Below, in pieces: positions 8,683 to 17,500 of a stretch of 64,000 bases of DNA; the stretch's first letter is position 1; every line of letters starts with the position of its first letter. The notes under the pieces are model-generated. The model did no database searches and was not told the origin of the DNA. It saw only the letters and a program-made list of their open reading frames with translations. Position numbers and translations under genes: made by a program. The stretch lies in NCBI GenBank assembly GCA_021156365.1, contig JAJNDK010000005.1, positions 62,001 through 126,000 of the forward strand. The letters run 5' to 3'. This DNA is from Bacteroidota bacterium (GTDB lineage: Bacteria > Bacteroidota > Bacteroidia > B-17B0 > Aurantibacillaceae).

Positions 8683-9498
8683 ATGTCACTCTTCACCGCA
8701 TCCTTAAATTCCGGCAGCAATGGTAATTGTTATTATGTAGGCAACACAGAGGAGGCTGTACTGATAGATGTCGGCATCTCCTGCAGGGAACTGGAAAAAC
8801 GGATGGCCCGCATAGGCCTGAACATCCAAAAAGTAAAGGCCATTTTTATTTCACACGAACATACCGATCACATCAGTGGAGTACGTGTTACCTCAAAAAA
8901 ATACAAGATCCCTGTATACATCAATGAAGGTACACGGAAAGGCGGACGGTTTGAACCCGAAAATCCGCTGCTGTGTTCCTTTGCAGCGCATCAGCCGGTA
9001 AACATAGGCGAACTGAGCATTACACCTTTTCCAAAAAGACATGATGCTGCAGATCCCTACAGTTTCGTAGTGGAAGGGAACAATACCGTTATAGGCGTTC
9101 TCACTGATATAGGCTCAGTTTGTGAGCATGTCCGCAGTTATTTCAAACAATGCCACGCTGCGTTCCTCGAAGCCAATTACGACGAGGACATGCTGATGAA
9201 TGGCCCCTACCCTTTTTACCTCAAAAAACGCATCAGCGGCGATCACGGACATTTGTCCAATACACAGGCGCTGGAATTGTTCCGGCAGCACAAAGCAGAC
9301 TATATGAGCCATGTATTCTTATCCCATCTTTCCAAAGAGAACAACAGTCCTCAGGTAGCGCAAAAACTGTTTGAAGAACATGCAGGCGACACGCAGGTAA
9401 TTGTGGCCTCCCGTCATTATGAAAGCGATGTGTACGAGATCTTCCCGGATGCAAAAGTGGCGATCCCTAAAAAAGCGATGCAGACGAGTTTGTTCTGA
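8683..9498 (+). CDS. YycJ/WalJ-like metallo-beta-lactamase-fold hydrolase
   Basis: A 271-aa cytoplasmic MBL-fold protein. It begins FTASLNSGSNGNCYYV, the usual opening of the YycJ group, and carries the zinc motif HxHxDH in ISHEHTDHISG. Further ligand regions are PKRHDA, LTDIGS and FLEANYDEDML. The family acts as a 5' exonuclease-type or nucleic-acid-linked phosphoesterase in Gram-positives; the role in Bacteroidota is not settled. I used the ATG at 8683 because the family N-terminus starts there. It is a single gene followed by a terminator-like hairpin. Confidence 0.9.
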   Translation: MSLFTASLNSGSNGNCYYVGNTEEAVLIDVGISCRELEKRMARIGLNIQKVKAIFISHEHTDHISGVRVTSKKYKIPVYINEGTRKGGRFEPENPLLCSFAAHQPVNIGELSITPFPKRHDAADPYSFVVEGNNTVIGVLTDIGSVCEHVRSYFKQCHAAFLEANYDEDMLMNGPYPFYLKKRISGDHGHLSNTQALELFRQHKADYMSHVFLSHLSKENNSPQVAQKLFEEHAGDTQVIVASRHYESDVYEIFPDAKVAIPKKAMQTSLF

Positions 9499-9840
9499 TC
9501 TTAAGCGCAAATTCTCTCTATTTATACACTACTTTCTGTCCTTAAAATTCCCCGGAATTTCACAGCGTGTACGCATTTCCACAGATCCCTGCAGTTTTCC
9601 GGGCCCGTTTGCTGGCACAGTATTTTCATATATATCTTCATTAAGATTATCTTGAAAAGGAATACTCAAAAGAGCAATCTTCGACAAAAGCCTTTAAACT
9701 GATTGGATAATTCCGGTCAAACGAAAGATAATTCTACCAGGCCTTTCAATAAAATGGAGGTCTGGTTTTTTTATGAATATATCATGAGCTGTCCTGTTTA
9801 ACATAGTAAGCGCGCATCACATCACACAACTGGCATTTTT
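9499..9840. other. Intergenic region
   Basis: Apart from the hairpin annotated at 9736-9772, no coding or structural feature was found in this 340-bp gap. Confidence 0.4.
9736..9772 (+). terminator. Probable terminator
   Basis: ACCAGGCCT ... AGGTCTGGT followed by a run of T's. The stem has one mismatch. It lies 240 bp after the hydrolase stop, so it may end a long 3' UTR. Confidence 0.65.
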
Positions 9841-10455
9841 ATGAAGATCAGTCCGGACCTTATTCCTCATAGTCTGTTCCATACAGGTTCCTGGCTCCAA
9901 TCCGCCAACCATCCCGACTGGTATTATTTCAGTAAAAAGAAAAGCTCCAATTCCATTTTGAATAAAGACTTCAGTAAAAGTGTAGACGAACCTTTGCAGG
10001 AGCTTGTGCATTTTCTGCAAGGGAAAGGAATAAAAACAACTCCTTCCTGTGCCGGCCATCATATCCGAAGCAAAGACTTCAAAACGATCTACGAAGAACT
10101 GGAAAAAGACCGGAAGGCTATCCGGAACGGCGGCTTGCAAATAAAAGATATTGAAAGTGGGAAAGTGTACCTCTACAGGGACAAAAAGTACGAGCTTCCC
10201 TGGGAGGAAAAGGAGTTCATAGAAAAAGCAGGTCTTTACCAGCAGAACGGCGTGCTTGGTCTCCGCCCGGGGAACCGGAAACGATTGAAAGCTGCATTGC
10301 TGAAACTGGATATACCCGGAGTGGAAGTGGTGGAGAAAAAGCCAACACTTCTTATTTTAACAAGTCCTCTCGGAACAGATGCAGATATTAAAGAAACCTG
10401 GAAGGAGATCACCCGGCAGGTGAAGGCTATTGTTGAGAATACGCCGCTGGCATGA
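9841..10455 (+). CDS. TYW3/Taw3-like protein (DUF207-type motif)
   Basis: A 204-aa cytoplasmic protein of uncertain function. Residues about 40-75 carry SVDEPLQELVHFL followed by TTPSCAGHH. This closely follows the N-terminal signature of eukaryotic and archaeal TYW3/Taw3 wybutosine enzymes, SVDE..ELV.FL....TTSSC(A/S)GR. The arginine of that motif is replaced by His-His here. The remainder (KVYLYRDKKYELPWEEKEF, GVLGLRPGNRKRL) is unfamiliar. Bacteria do not make wybutosine, so if the similarity is real the protein must use the fold differently. It ends 20 bp before the stress-protein start, in the same direction, so the two may be co-transcribed. Confidence 0.6.
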   Translation: MKISPDLIPHSLFHTGSWLQSANHPDWYYFSKKKSSNSILNKDFSKSVDEPLQELVHFLQGKGIKTTPSCAGHHIRSKDFKTIYEELEKDRKAIRNGGLQIKDIESGKVYLYRDKKYELPWEEKEFIEKAGLYQQNGVLGLRPGNRKRLKAALLKLDIPGVEVVEKKPTLLILTSPLGTDADIKETWKEITRQVKAIVENTPLA

Positions 10456-10474
10456 TATTTTAACCATTCTGTGT

Positions 10475-11335
10475 ATGACTGCAAGGACCATACTCGTTCC
10501 CACCGATTTTTCGGATGCCGCCCGGAACGCTTCCGACTACGCCATTAGCCTGGCGAAAGCAATGCATTACGAGGTGCTGTTGTTCCATGTGTATAACACA
10601 CCGGTAGTTATTTCCTCCGACCGGATGGGAGCCATCCTGCTGGATGTGGTGCAGATCGAAAAAGACATTAAACTACGGTTAAAAGAAGAAGTGGATTTCC
10701 TCAACATAAAACACGGGATAGAGGCCCGCTACGAATCTTCCGACGGCCTGGTAGCCGATGAGATCGTGGAAGCCGAGAAAAAATACAACCCGGCGCTGAT
10801 CGTTATGGGAATGACAGAAGAAGCCAGCGCTCTCAGCGAATTTGTACTGGGCAGCACCAGTACTGATATCCTGAACAGGATCCACACCCCCCTGATCATT
10901 GTGCCCGAAAAAGTCGGTTTCAAAAAAATAGAGCGGGTGGCTTTTGCCAGCGATCCGCGACTGAACCTGAATGTAGATATCAGCAGCTTCGTTAAAGATA
11001 TGTTCGAGAAATTTTATTCTACCGTTTACATCCTTTCAGTAGTAACCGATCCGGAAGCCGCAGAACAAACCCCTAAAACAACCGACGAACATCTTGAGAA
11101 ACATTTTGAGAACCGCTTCCACTCTTATCATTTTATCGAACATGAAGATGTGGTGGAAGGTATTAACGAATTTATCGATCTCCATAAAATAGACATGGTG
11201 ACCATGATGCCCCAAAAACACAATTTCTTTTCAAAAATATTCCGGGAACCGAATACCAAACGGCTTGCCTTTCACAGCCATGTGCCTCTGCTTTCGTTGG
11301 CTAATACAGAGCTAAATAAGCTCAAAAGTGCATAG
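10475..11335 (+). CDS. Tandem-domain universal stress protein
   Basis: A 286-aa protein with two Usp folds. The first (residues 1-145) is canonical: TILVPTDFSDAARNASDYA opens it, and a nucleotide-loop-like stretch GMTEEASALSEFVLGST precedes HTPLIIVPE. The second (146-286) is degenerate and lacks the G-2x-G-9x-G(S/T) loop. The family responds to starvation and redox stress and often binds ATP or AMP. I started at the ATG at 10475 since upstream codons add nothing recognisable. Its last 24 bp overlap the 3' end of the opposite-strand copper-storage gene, so the two transcripts are antisense at their ends. Confidence 0.9.
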   Translation: MTARTILVPTDFSDAARNASDYAISLAKAMHYEVLLFHVYNTPVVISSDRMGAILLDVVQIEKDIKLRLKEEVDFLNIKHGIEARYESSDGLVADEIVEAEKKYNPALIVMGMTEEASALSEFVLGSTSTDILNRIHTPLIIVPEKVGFKKIERVAFASDPRLNLNVDISSFVKDMFEKFYSTVYILSVVTDPEAAEQTPKTTDEHLEKHFENRFHSYHFIEHEDVVEGINEFIDLHKIDMVTMMPQKHNFFSKIFREPNTKRLAFHSHVPLLSLANTELNKLKSA

Positions 11336-11641
11336 CTCAGCACATTTGTAACAGGCTTCAGCGCATTCTTTACAATGTTTGTGATCGTGTTTTGCGCATT
11401 CTTCTGCGCAGGTCCTGCACATTTCCGCACAGATCTTTGCGATAGCAGGCGCTTTTTCGCTTTCAATACTCATCAATTGTCCACAGGCATTGCAGATTGC
11501 AGCGCATTCCATGTTCAGCTGAACACAGCGGTTCATATCCGTATGGGTTTCTTCCTGCAGATCCTGCGAGGCACATTGGTAACATAAGGCTACACAACGG
11601 AAGCAGGCCTCAATGCAATCTTTGTAATGATGTTGTTGCAT
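11312..11641 (-). CDS. Cytosolic copper-storage protein (Csp3-type four-helix bundle)
   Basis: A 109-aa protein with 18 cysteines and no signal peptide. Cysteines recur as CxxxC and CxxC on amphipathic helices (residues 9, 13, 16, 20, 23, then 39-53, 71-82 and 90-104). This is the layout of Csp proteins, which pack many Cu(I) ions inside a tetrameric four-helix bundle. A His-rich turn (HDHKHC) may be a copper entry site. The number of cysteines and the lack of an export signal point to the cytosolic Csp3 branch. It overlaps the convergent universal stress gene by 24 bp and is followed upstream by a DUF6799 gene on the same strand. Confidence 0.88.
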   Translation of the reverse strand: MQQHHYKDCIEACFRCVALCYQCASQDLQEETHTDMNRCVQLNMECAAICNACGQLMSIESEKAPAIAKICAEMCRTCAEECAKHDHKHCKECAEACYKCAELCTFELI

Positions 11642-11651
11642 AATCTTTTAC

Positions 11652-11933
11652 TTATTTCGGATCAATGGATTTTCCTTCTTTGTTCACACATTCGCCTTCT
11701 CTCAGAAAACGTTTGATCCCGTCTTTATCGATCACGGATGCATCCGCATTAACCTGCACACCATTCGGCAGCTTCACATCGCTGTTGAGTACCATTCCGT
11801 CGTGCATCACCACAATTTTACCATCTTTTACTTTGGCGCAATACCGGTCGGCCTGATCGGAGAGATGAAGCGTTTGCTTGGGAGCAAAGGCCAGGACCAC
11901 CGTTGTCATTGCTAAAATTACAAGTTCTTTCAT
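11652..11933 (-). CDS. Exported DUF6799-type small protein
   Basis: A 93-aa protein with a hydrophobic N-terminal signal (residues 2-17). The mature part has the repeating pattern VKDGKIVVMHDGMVL, LPNGVQV, VIDKDGIKRFLREGE that I associate with DUF6799. That domain is often found near metal-handling genes and is of unknown function. Two cysteines (DRYCAK and GECVN) could form a disulfide. Its stop is 10 bp from the start of the copper-storage gene on the same strand, so the two probably form an operon. A role in copper handling is inferred from this context only. Confidence 0.7.
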   Translation of the reverse strand: MKELVILAMTTVVLAFAPKQTLHLSDQADRYCAKVKDGKIVVMHDGMVLNSDVKLPNGVQVNADASVIDKDGIKRFLREGECVNKEGKSIDPK

Positions 11934-12189
11934 TGTTATGCGTTTTTATGTATTCTTCAATCGTAAGTCGTTTTCCAGGTGCATAGCCGGCCACTATGTA
12001 AAATTGTCCACACATGCAGCATGGTTTTCTACATATACCGTTCCCGCATACACAGGCAAAAATCAATGATAAAGCGCTTTTACGCCCTGTACGCTGTATT
12101 TTTATCCACAGATCTTACATCTTACAGGTAAAAATCAGGCCATCCATTGGCAGAAAAATAGCAGGTAGTTGTTATAAAAAATCCGCCAG

Positions 12190-12576
12190 ATGAATTATTA
12201 CTTTATGCCGGTTGCATTGATCGTTGCTGTACTGCTGATCTTTATTCTTTCGCTGGTTCTGAAAAGACCTTTAAAGGGTTTTGGTTATATTTTCCTGATC
12301 CTTTTCCTGGGCACCTGGGTTGGGCAAGTATGGATCGCTCCGTTCGGGCCTGTGGCAATGGGGATTGCCTGGGTACCGCTCGGTTTTATCAGTCTCATGC
12401 TCTTTTTCCTGATCCTTGCCCTATCGCCCAATGCTTCCCTGAGAAAAAAGAAGGAGGATGAAGACGAGGCAGAGGCGCCACTTATCGTTGCCGGATTCTT
12501 TTTCTGGCTCCTGATATTTCTTCTTATCCTCGCAATCGGCGCAGGATTCTTTAAACAACCCGAGATTATCGCATGA
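12190..12576 (+). CDS. Small membrane protein, upstream partner of DoxX
   Basis: A 128-aa protein with about four hydrophobic segments: residues 5-23, 31-50, 57-78 and 98-122. An acidic, lysine-rich loop (RKKKEDEDEAEAP) precedes the last helix. I do not recognise a family. Its TGA overlaps the next start (ATGA), so it is translationally coupled to the DoxX gene and may work with it in the inner membrane. Confidence 0.75.
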   Translation: MNYYFMPVALIVAVLLIFILSLVLKRPLKGFGYIFLILFLGTWVGQVWIAPFGPVAMGIAWVPLGFISLMLFFLILALSPNASLRKKKEDEDEAEAPLIVAGFFFWLLIFLLILAIGAGFFKQPEIIA

Positions 12577-12998
12577 ACATTCCACTATATATGAAAGCAA
12601 TTGTTTTAGCAGGCAGGATCCTGTTTTCGCTCATTTTTATTATGAGCGGCTTCAATCATTTTTCCGACGAGGCCATCGAACATGCTGCACAGAAAGGTGT
12701 TCCACTCGCAGCAATCGCGGTCCCTCTGTCAGGCTTCCTGGCGATCATAGGCGGGCTCAGTATTATAACAGGATTCAAAGCCCGTATCGGAGCCCTGCTG
12801 ATCATTCTGTTCCTGGTTCCCGTCACCATTATGATGCATGATTTCTGGACGATCGCCGATCCGATGCAGCAAAACATTCAACGGATCATGTTCATGAAAA
12901 ATCTTTCCATCCTGGGTGGTGCGCTGATGATTGCTTACTACGGATCGGGGGCTATGAGCGTGGACGGGTTGATCAAGAGGAAAGAAAATAAGTATTGA
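12573..12998 (+). CDS. DoxX family membrane protein
   Basis: A 141-aa, four-helix inner-membrane protein. LAGRILFSLIFIMSGFNHF is the typical DoxX opening, followed by the GGLSIITGF helix, the polar loop MMHDFW, and RIMFMKNLSILGGALMIAYYG. DoxX-like proteins are linked to redox and thiol homeostasis in several bacteria; the exact role here is unknown. It overlaps the preceding membrane-protein gene by 4 bp. A decayed copy of its 3' half sits 1.3 kb downstream, beyond the outer-membrane protein gene. Confidence 0.9.
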   Translation: MNIPLYMKAIVLAGRILFSLIFIMSGFNHFSDEAIEHAAQKGVPLAAIAVPLSGFLAIIGGLSIITGFKARIGALLIILFLVPVTIMMHDFWTIADPMQQNIQRIMFMKNLSILGGALMIAYYGSGAMSVDGLIKRKENKY

Positions 12999-13038
12999 TC
13001 TTTTCTTGCTAAAACAATTTTTTACAAATGAATAACAC

Positions 13039-14184
13039 TTAAAAAGACTCCGCCACCACGAAATAAAAATAACCACCATCTTTTCCATGTCCATAGTCGA
13101 GGCGGATATTAAGACGTTCGGCCGGATTGACAAGGAAACGAAGTCCTGCTCCATAGGAATATTTTATGTGATCGAAGCCAAGGTCGCTTGTTTTGGAAAA
13201 TACTTCGCCTGCACCGGCAAAGGTAACGAGACCAAAACGCCAGAAAACCGGGAAACGGTATTCCACCTGCGTGCCCGCAAAATGAATGTCCTTATACCTG
13301 TTTTTAGGATAGCCACGCAGGATGTCATCATTGCCGGCTGCAGAAAGATCAAGAAAAGGTACATCACCAAAACCATAGCGGATCTTTGTTTGCACGGCAA
13401 TGATATGCTTTTTCCTCACCTGCCAGAATTTCTGATGAAGTAGGTTCAGATACGTAAAATTGAAGGTGCTTCCCAGCGGTTTGGTATAGAAGTAGGAAGA
13501 CACTTCAAGCAGACTCCCCTTATAGGTGTTGATCACATTGTCCCTGCTGTCGTAAATACCAACCAATCCGATGGCCGATTGTATCCCTCCTTCATGCCCT
13601 GTGATCGTTCCTTTCTCCAATTGCCCTCCGGGCGTGTACGTAAAATTGTATTCCTTTTCGAAGTGATAATCGACGCCAAGGAACACGGAAGGGTAAACTT
13701 TTTTAAGAAAAAGGCTTTTAAAGCTTATCAGACTGTATTCGTACTTTTCCTCATGACTTTTCAGTGTCCTGTTTCCTATTCCGTAAAAACGATCCGGGAA
13801 ATTGCGGTAGCGCAATTCTCCTTTGAACAGAAAATTCTCGTCGCGGGTGAAGATGTTCCATTGCCCCCATACATCCAATTGTTTATTCTGTGTATAATCG
13901 GTAAGAAACTGCACGTTGGAAACGCGTGTATCGTGGCCGGAGGAATCTTTGGAGGACAGCTTGAAGTAATACACACCGGCGGCACCCGCAGCCCAGCGTG
14001 TATCGGGTGTATAATAAAGCAAAGGAAGAACGAAGATCCCACGCTTCTGATCGTCGACTGTATCGTTCAGACTGCGGAAACCCAAAATCCGGCGCTTGTG
14101 CCTGAGGTCGTGTTCCTGGGCAGCAAGATACTGGGCCAGGAAAAGGCAAAATATACTTCCGAAAAAGAGCTTCCTTTTCAACAT
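13039..14184 (-). CDS. Omp85/BamA-family outer-membrane beta-barrel protein
   Basis: A 381-aa protein with a Sec signal peptide (cleavage after LAAQ) and a predicted barrel running to a C-terminal phenylalanine (VVAESF), the usual outer-membrane insertion signal. Alternating aromatic strands and the motif DDILRGYPKNRYKD resemble the (V/L)RG(F/Y) loop of Omp85 barrels. No POTRA repeats are visible before the barrel, so it belongs with the short, POTRA-less surface-antigen group rather than BamA itself. Substrate is unknown. It is convergent with doxX, 40 bp away, with no terminator between. Confidence 0.82.
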   Translation of the reverse strand: MLKRKLFFGSIFCLFLAQYLAAQEHDLRHKRRILGFRSLNDTVDDQKRGIFVLPLLYYTPDTRWAAGAAGVYYFKLSSKDSSGHDTRVSNVQFLTDYTQNKQLDVWGQWNIFTRDENFLFKGELRYRNFPDRFYGIGNRTLKSHEEKYEYSLISFKSLFLKKVYPSVFLGVDYHFEKEYNFTYTPGGQLEKGTITGHEGGIQSAIGLVGIYDSRDNVINTYKGSLLEVSSYFYTKPLGSTFNFTYLNLLHQKFWQVRKKHIIAVQTKIRYGFGDVPFLDLSAAGNDDILRGYPKNRYKDIHFAGTQVEYRFPVFWRFGLVTFAGAGEVFSKTSDLGFDHIKYSYGAGLRFLVNPAERLNIRLDYGHGKDGGYFYFVVAESF

Positions 14185-14278
14185 TTGGTTTGTTTCCGGC
14201 TGTAAATATACTTTTTTGGTCCGGCAAAAGGAAATTGTCCGATTACGAACTTCACACTAAGGCGTTGTGTATCGTTTC

Positions 14279-14446
14279 CTGTTCTGGTATCTTGTATGAT
14301 GCACCGTTACCGAATCGCAGACCAACGGTGCGTATGACACAACGGATCATGCTCATGAAGAATGTTTCGATGTTGGGTGGGGCACTCCTCATCACTTGAT
14401 TTGGGACAGAACTGTGCAGTGTGGATGAAGGGTTGAGAAGGAAAAA
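14279..14446 (+). pseudogene. Decayed copy of the doxX 3' half
   Basis: Translation gives TQRIMLMKNVSMLGGALLIT, stop, FGTELCSVDEGLRRKNE. This aligns with QRIMFMKNLSILGGALMIA-YYGSGAMSVDGLIKRKE at the end of the intact DoxX protein. Upstream nucleotides (CTGTTCTGGT, ATGATGCA, CGAATCGCAGA) also align with gaps to the doxX region coding for LFLVPVTIMMH. It carries an in-frame stop and indels and has no start region, so it is a relic. It abuts the terminator of the RHS operon exactly. Confidence 0.85.
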
Positions 14447-14486
14447 TGAGAGCGTCTAAGCAAACCAATATAATTAAACGCTCTCA
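14442..14486 (-). terminator. Terminator of the RHS operon
   Basis: Minus strand: TGAGAGCGT, 22-nt loop, ACGCTCTCA, then ATTTTTCC. A perfect 9-bp stem followed by a T-tract, about 45 bp after the RHS stop codon. Confidence 0.85.
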
Positions 14487-14529
14487 CTGTAGCTATGTTT
14501 AGTTCAATAGAGACCAGCAATCATAAACT

Positions 14530-17500
14530 TTATTTATTCAGAAGACTATGTAACATATATTGCTCAGGAGAATATAACCTTGCCGGTTTAATTCCAGGCG
14601 AATTTTTATCGGAGTACTTATCTAATACATTTTGCGCATTTATATAGGCTGGATTATCAAAAATACCATAGCTTATCTTTCCATCATTCTGAATGGCACC
14701 CTGCTTCAAGCGCCACTTATCAAATAACGCATTATTAATTTCCATTTGTTTATACTCATCTGATTTTTTAACCAAGTCGACATAAGTTTTTAATAATCCA
14801 AGTAATGGACGTTCTTTCACAATAATTATTGTAACTAAATCCGTTACGAAAGTATTACTCGCAATAAATTCTTCATCCTCATTTTTTGCTGTATACATTT
14901 TAAACATATCGTTTCCAATCATAATTCCATTTCCAATAGTACCCAGATGATCCAATTCCTGCGAAATTGCACCAAGAACTTGAGAGTTTGGAAATCTTTT
15001 TTTTGCTCCATCTACTAACTCCTTAAGTCCTCCAATTTCAGGTGCATTCAAGGCTTCGTCTATATCGTTGAGCGTAAGTCCTGTTGTCTGTTGTTTCATC
15101 CCTGCTATAATATTGGGATCAGTAACTAACATAGATTTAGGAATATATGTCACATGCGGTTTAAAAGGGTCCGGTTCCATTAAAGCCGGATCAACACTCC
15201 ATTTGGGTCTGGCCTGCTTTACTGCGGCCCCAACAGTAGCACCAGCAGATAGCATAGAAGAAGTTCCCGACTCATTATTCACTTTCACCTCTAAGCCCTC
15301 TAATTCTACTCCATCAATCACCCTGTTCTCACTAAATGCATATGGACTGTTATGTGCGTATTTGGCTGCTAAAGGATCAATACTCATGAACCTACCTAAC
15401 CTCGGATCATCCATCCGGTACTCATAATTTATACTATTGCCTACACCTTTCAGCTCATCATCATGCTCCTGGCCCTGGTAACTATAGCGGTATTCGTTTG
15501 GAGTACCATTGCGTGTATCCAGCAACATACCGAAGGGATAATACTCCGCATAGCTTACCACATCCGGTGCATAACCATCCGTAAGACCATCGGCAGCCAA
15601 AAAGGAAGTGGAACCATCCGTTGCCCAGGTTAATTCATCAACAGTTGTTTTCCGATCGGTCGTTACAGTCATCACGTCCCCCAAATGATTGCTGAACTCG
15701 AATTGCTTATGCCCGGAAATATTGGTGTAGGCATAATTATCATCTCCATTCAAATAGTCTGCTTTAAAATCTACATGCGTTACTTCCGGGCCCAGGGTTA
15801 CCACCGACTCCGATTCTGAATTGGTAGTCAGTGTATAGTTATAGCGCGGCAGTTTCATGGAAGGGACCTTGTCAAGACCAATACGTTTTACGCCAAATAG
15901 ATTTTGCTCCTCCCTCGCGAAAGTGATATCCACAAGACCCGGGCCGGCAGGCGTATAACTTTTGGAATACGCTGCCATGGCATTTCCACTCGCATCCAGA
16001 ACATAATAGGTGTACTTCCAGAATGTTTCGTCCTTGGTATTACCGCCTCCATCCAACGGCTTATCGATCTTTGCAATGCGGTGACCAAAGGCGTCGTACC
16101 GAAATTCAAGGTTATTAAGCGTACTTGTACCTAAACAACCTCCCGTGATGTTAGAGAAACGTTTGATCCTTCTAACCTTGTTAAAGTTGGTCCATTCAAT
16201 ACTGCCGATGCACTCGGAGGCATCGCACACAAGACGTCCGTTTTTGTCGTATCCATAATTTTTCTGATAAGAGCCCGATGCAGGATGTGTATTTGCATGC
16301 GCACTTTGATCGTCTACGTCAGAGGGAAATGCCACCGGTGATTTTGGGTCCTCCACATAGGCCAGACGATTGGTAGGCTCATTGACCGGGGTAATTCCTC
16401 CAATGAATGTAGCTCCGGTTTTATCATAGTAGTGATAGGTCAGCTGATCCATTTGTTTTATGGTTGAAGTCTGGTAGCCATTCCCATAACGGTTGAGATG
16501 GATAATATTCCCGTTCTTATCGTAACTGTTGTCCATACGATAGCTCCTGTAATCCGGCCCTTCGGAGACTCCCCAAACATGAGCCACATAACTGTTCTTA
16601 AAGAACTGTGAATAGCTAAAGCGGTTGAGCTGATCATAGTGATACACATTACCGGCAATTGTTTCCAATGTTTCATCCTGCTTTACTTCCTGGCTGACTA
16701 TTGTACTGATATTGCCATTGAAAAGATCGTCGGAGGCATTGAGTATTGCACTTGCTCCCGCAGGTGAATGAGTCGGTTCAAAGGATATTCCACTTACCGG
16801 TGTGTAATCATGATAGCTTCCTTTGTCATAATACTGCAGCATAAAGGCGCGCGTGTCGATCCCGAAATTGGAATTGATGTGGTTGTATCCAAACCAGGAA
16901 TCGGAGCCGATATCCCTTTTCACTCCGATCACCGCACCATTCACTGCTTTCAGCCAGCCTTCCGGTGTATATACATAATCGGATCCCTGGATCTGCCGGT
17001 CACCGGTCTCCACACGTTTGAGTGGTCCATGAGCGTAATAGAAATACTTCGCATCCTTATGCCAGTTATAGCCATCGCGGCTGTTAAGCGCCATCGTCAG
17101 CCGGTTGTCGCCATCATATAAGTACCTGTAATAATACTCATCGTACTCACCAGGCTGGTACTGCATCTCATTTACATTGCCCGAAACCAGGTCGTAGCTG
17201 TAGTACATGCGTTTGAGGCTTTGCCCTATGGCTTCGAGGTCTTTGTTCTCCTGGATCAGTGTTTTCACATTGCCATGGATATCGTAACTATAATGAGTGG
17301 CGGAGCTATAATCGGGATCTGCCACCTTATCCACATAGATCACACTGCTTATCCGGTTCCTCATATTTTCCTGTCCTATGGTTGTTCCGAAATAGCCGTC
17401 GATAGTAGAGTTAAAAGGAATGTCATACATCGTAAGGGTAATTTCTGTCGCCCCCGTACCAGCTATATACCAGCCCCAATACAAAGCGTCATCCTGTGCG

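Noticed and set aside
14190-14399. Possible small immunity gene downstream of RHS
   Set aside because: Its second half is the decayed doxX copy on the other strand relative to the RHS gene.
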